Source of the DNA: Amaranthus tricolor
Taxonomy: Eukaryota; Streptophyta; Magnoliopsida; Caryophyllales; Amaranthaceae
Assembly (NCBI RefSeq): GCF_026212465.1
Contig: NC_080059.1
Span: forward strand, 14,655,805-14,719,804
DNA: 64,000 nucleotides
Reading direction: 5' to 3'
Shown: piece by piece, positions 63,356 through 64,000 of the stretch
Numbering within the stretch: the first letter of the stretch is position 1
Layout of the letters: every line of letters begins with the position of its first letter
Position numbers and translations under genes: made by a program
Notes under the pieces: model-generated
The model's database searches: none
The model's input: the letters and a program-made list of their open reading frames with translations, nothing else
What the model was told of the DNA's origin: nothing

Positions 63356-64000
63356 TGTAAGTGTAATCAAGAGAACACTTAGATTAATTTTTATTTGTAA
63401 GACAGAAAAAAAGAACAGAAGGATAAGAGCCAAATCACAAAACAAACTCGATGATTTGGGATTTAGGCTAGAGACAAGAACACACTCAATCTCCCCTAGA
63501 TTAACACTCAAGATAAACTCAAAGTATTAATGGAAATCTTGATTCTTTGGACAAATACAAAGATGACCAAGAGAAATAAACTCAAAGTTTATAATAAGCA
63601 TAACAACATTCTGATTTTTACATCACATCAAGACTCCTATTTATAGGGCTAATACAAGATACTAGAAGCTCTAAAATACATCCCTTATTTTCGGTCAATA
63701 CATCCCCTTTGCTGGTAAACAAATTCATGAATGAATAAGAGTTCATGTACCAAAAGTCTTCAAGCAATTATGTTGATATTTAGAAGATATATTCATTGCC
63801 CCTTAGCCATGGGCGGATCTATTCATGGGAACCCCTGACACGTGCCCTAGGGGGATTTTAAAAAAATTCAAAATTCAAAATCTAGGGGAAGGAACAGAAC
63901 GCGCGTTTCACTTTTCACAAATTAAAATGCTCTCAAAAAGACTCCCTTCTCTCTTTAAAAGATAAAATCCTAAAAAATCAAAAACTACCACCACAGCTCT
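63356..64000 (-). mobile_element. 5' LTR of the gypsy element (outer end unresolved)
   Basis: Starts next to the primer-binding site (plus-strand TGTAAGTG, so the minus-strand LTR ends CACTTACA). LTR-like content includes a TATA-type 'ctatttatagggc' at about 63630-63645 read on either strand. Its other end, and hence its length, could not be set. It may stop near 63840 before 'cacgtgcccta'. Confidence 0.4.

Overview
The window is nuclear plant DNA, almost certainly from a eudicot. It is AT-rich, its genes are broken by introns with canonical GT/AG sites and separated by long TE-filled gaps, and it carries plant-type transposable elements (hAT, Mutator-like, Ty3/gypsy, a TRIM, several MITEs). 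No bacterial, organellar or CRISPR features are present. I cannot name the species from sequence alone.

Only two intact-looking protein genes are present. (1) Plus strand, 20445-36442: a 13-exon gene whose phases all join cleanly into a 1056-residue Eps15-homology (EH) domain protein of the AtEH1/Pan1 type, an endocytosis/TPLATE-complex factor. (2) Minus strand, 57928 down to 42766: at least ten exons of a solanesyl/geranyl diphosphate synthase (SPS3/GPS1 type), complete from just before the conserved prenyltransferase core to the stop. The transit-peptide exon upstream was not identified. The genes converge tail to tail across 6.3 kb that holds a MITE and a degraded 4.3-kb hAT transposon.

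The left third (1-20000) has no intact gene and is a mosaic of mobile elements: a 2.8-kb solo LTR (2417-5210), a Pack-MULE-like element carrying the 5' part of the Holliday-junction resolvase gene MOC1 with its introns (5488-6859), a tandem-repeat block (8041-8730), and a candidate 7-kb TIR element (11507-18592). Inside the latter lie a foldback element with a tRNA-Ile-like core (14165-15208), a MULE-like element whose arms are triplicated 91-bp repeats (15291-16505), and exon-like remnants of an unrecognised gene. A non-autonomous hAT with perfect 8-bp duplications follows (19032-19745).

The introns are also loaded. EH1 carries a TRIM in intron 1, a foldback MITE in intron 4, and nested hAT-like elements plus MITEs in intron 5. 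SPS3 introns hold a hAT-type MITE, two MITEs related to those in EH1, and a fairly young hAT whose transposase ORF has only two internal stops over the stretch that remains. The right end (59563-64000) is a decayed minus-strand Ty3/gypsy element whose RNase H region is interrupted by a second, truncated LTR retrotransposon.

No obviously new biochemical system was found. The most unusual structures are the MOC1 capture, the tRNA-cored foldback, the 91-bp-repeat MULE, and the candidate 7-kb mosaic element with unidentified exon remnants. Coordinates of exons, TSDs and TIRs were read by eye; no database search was run.
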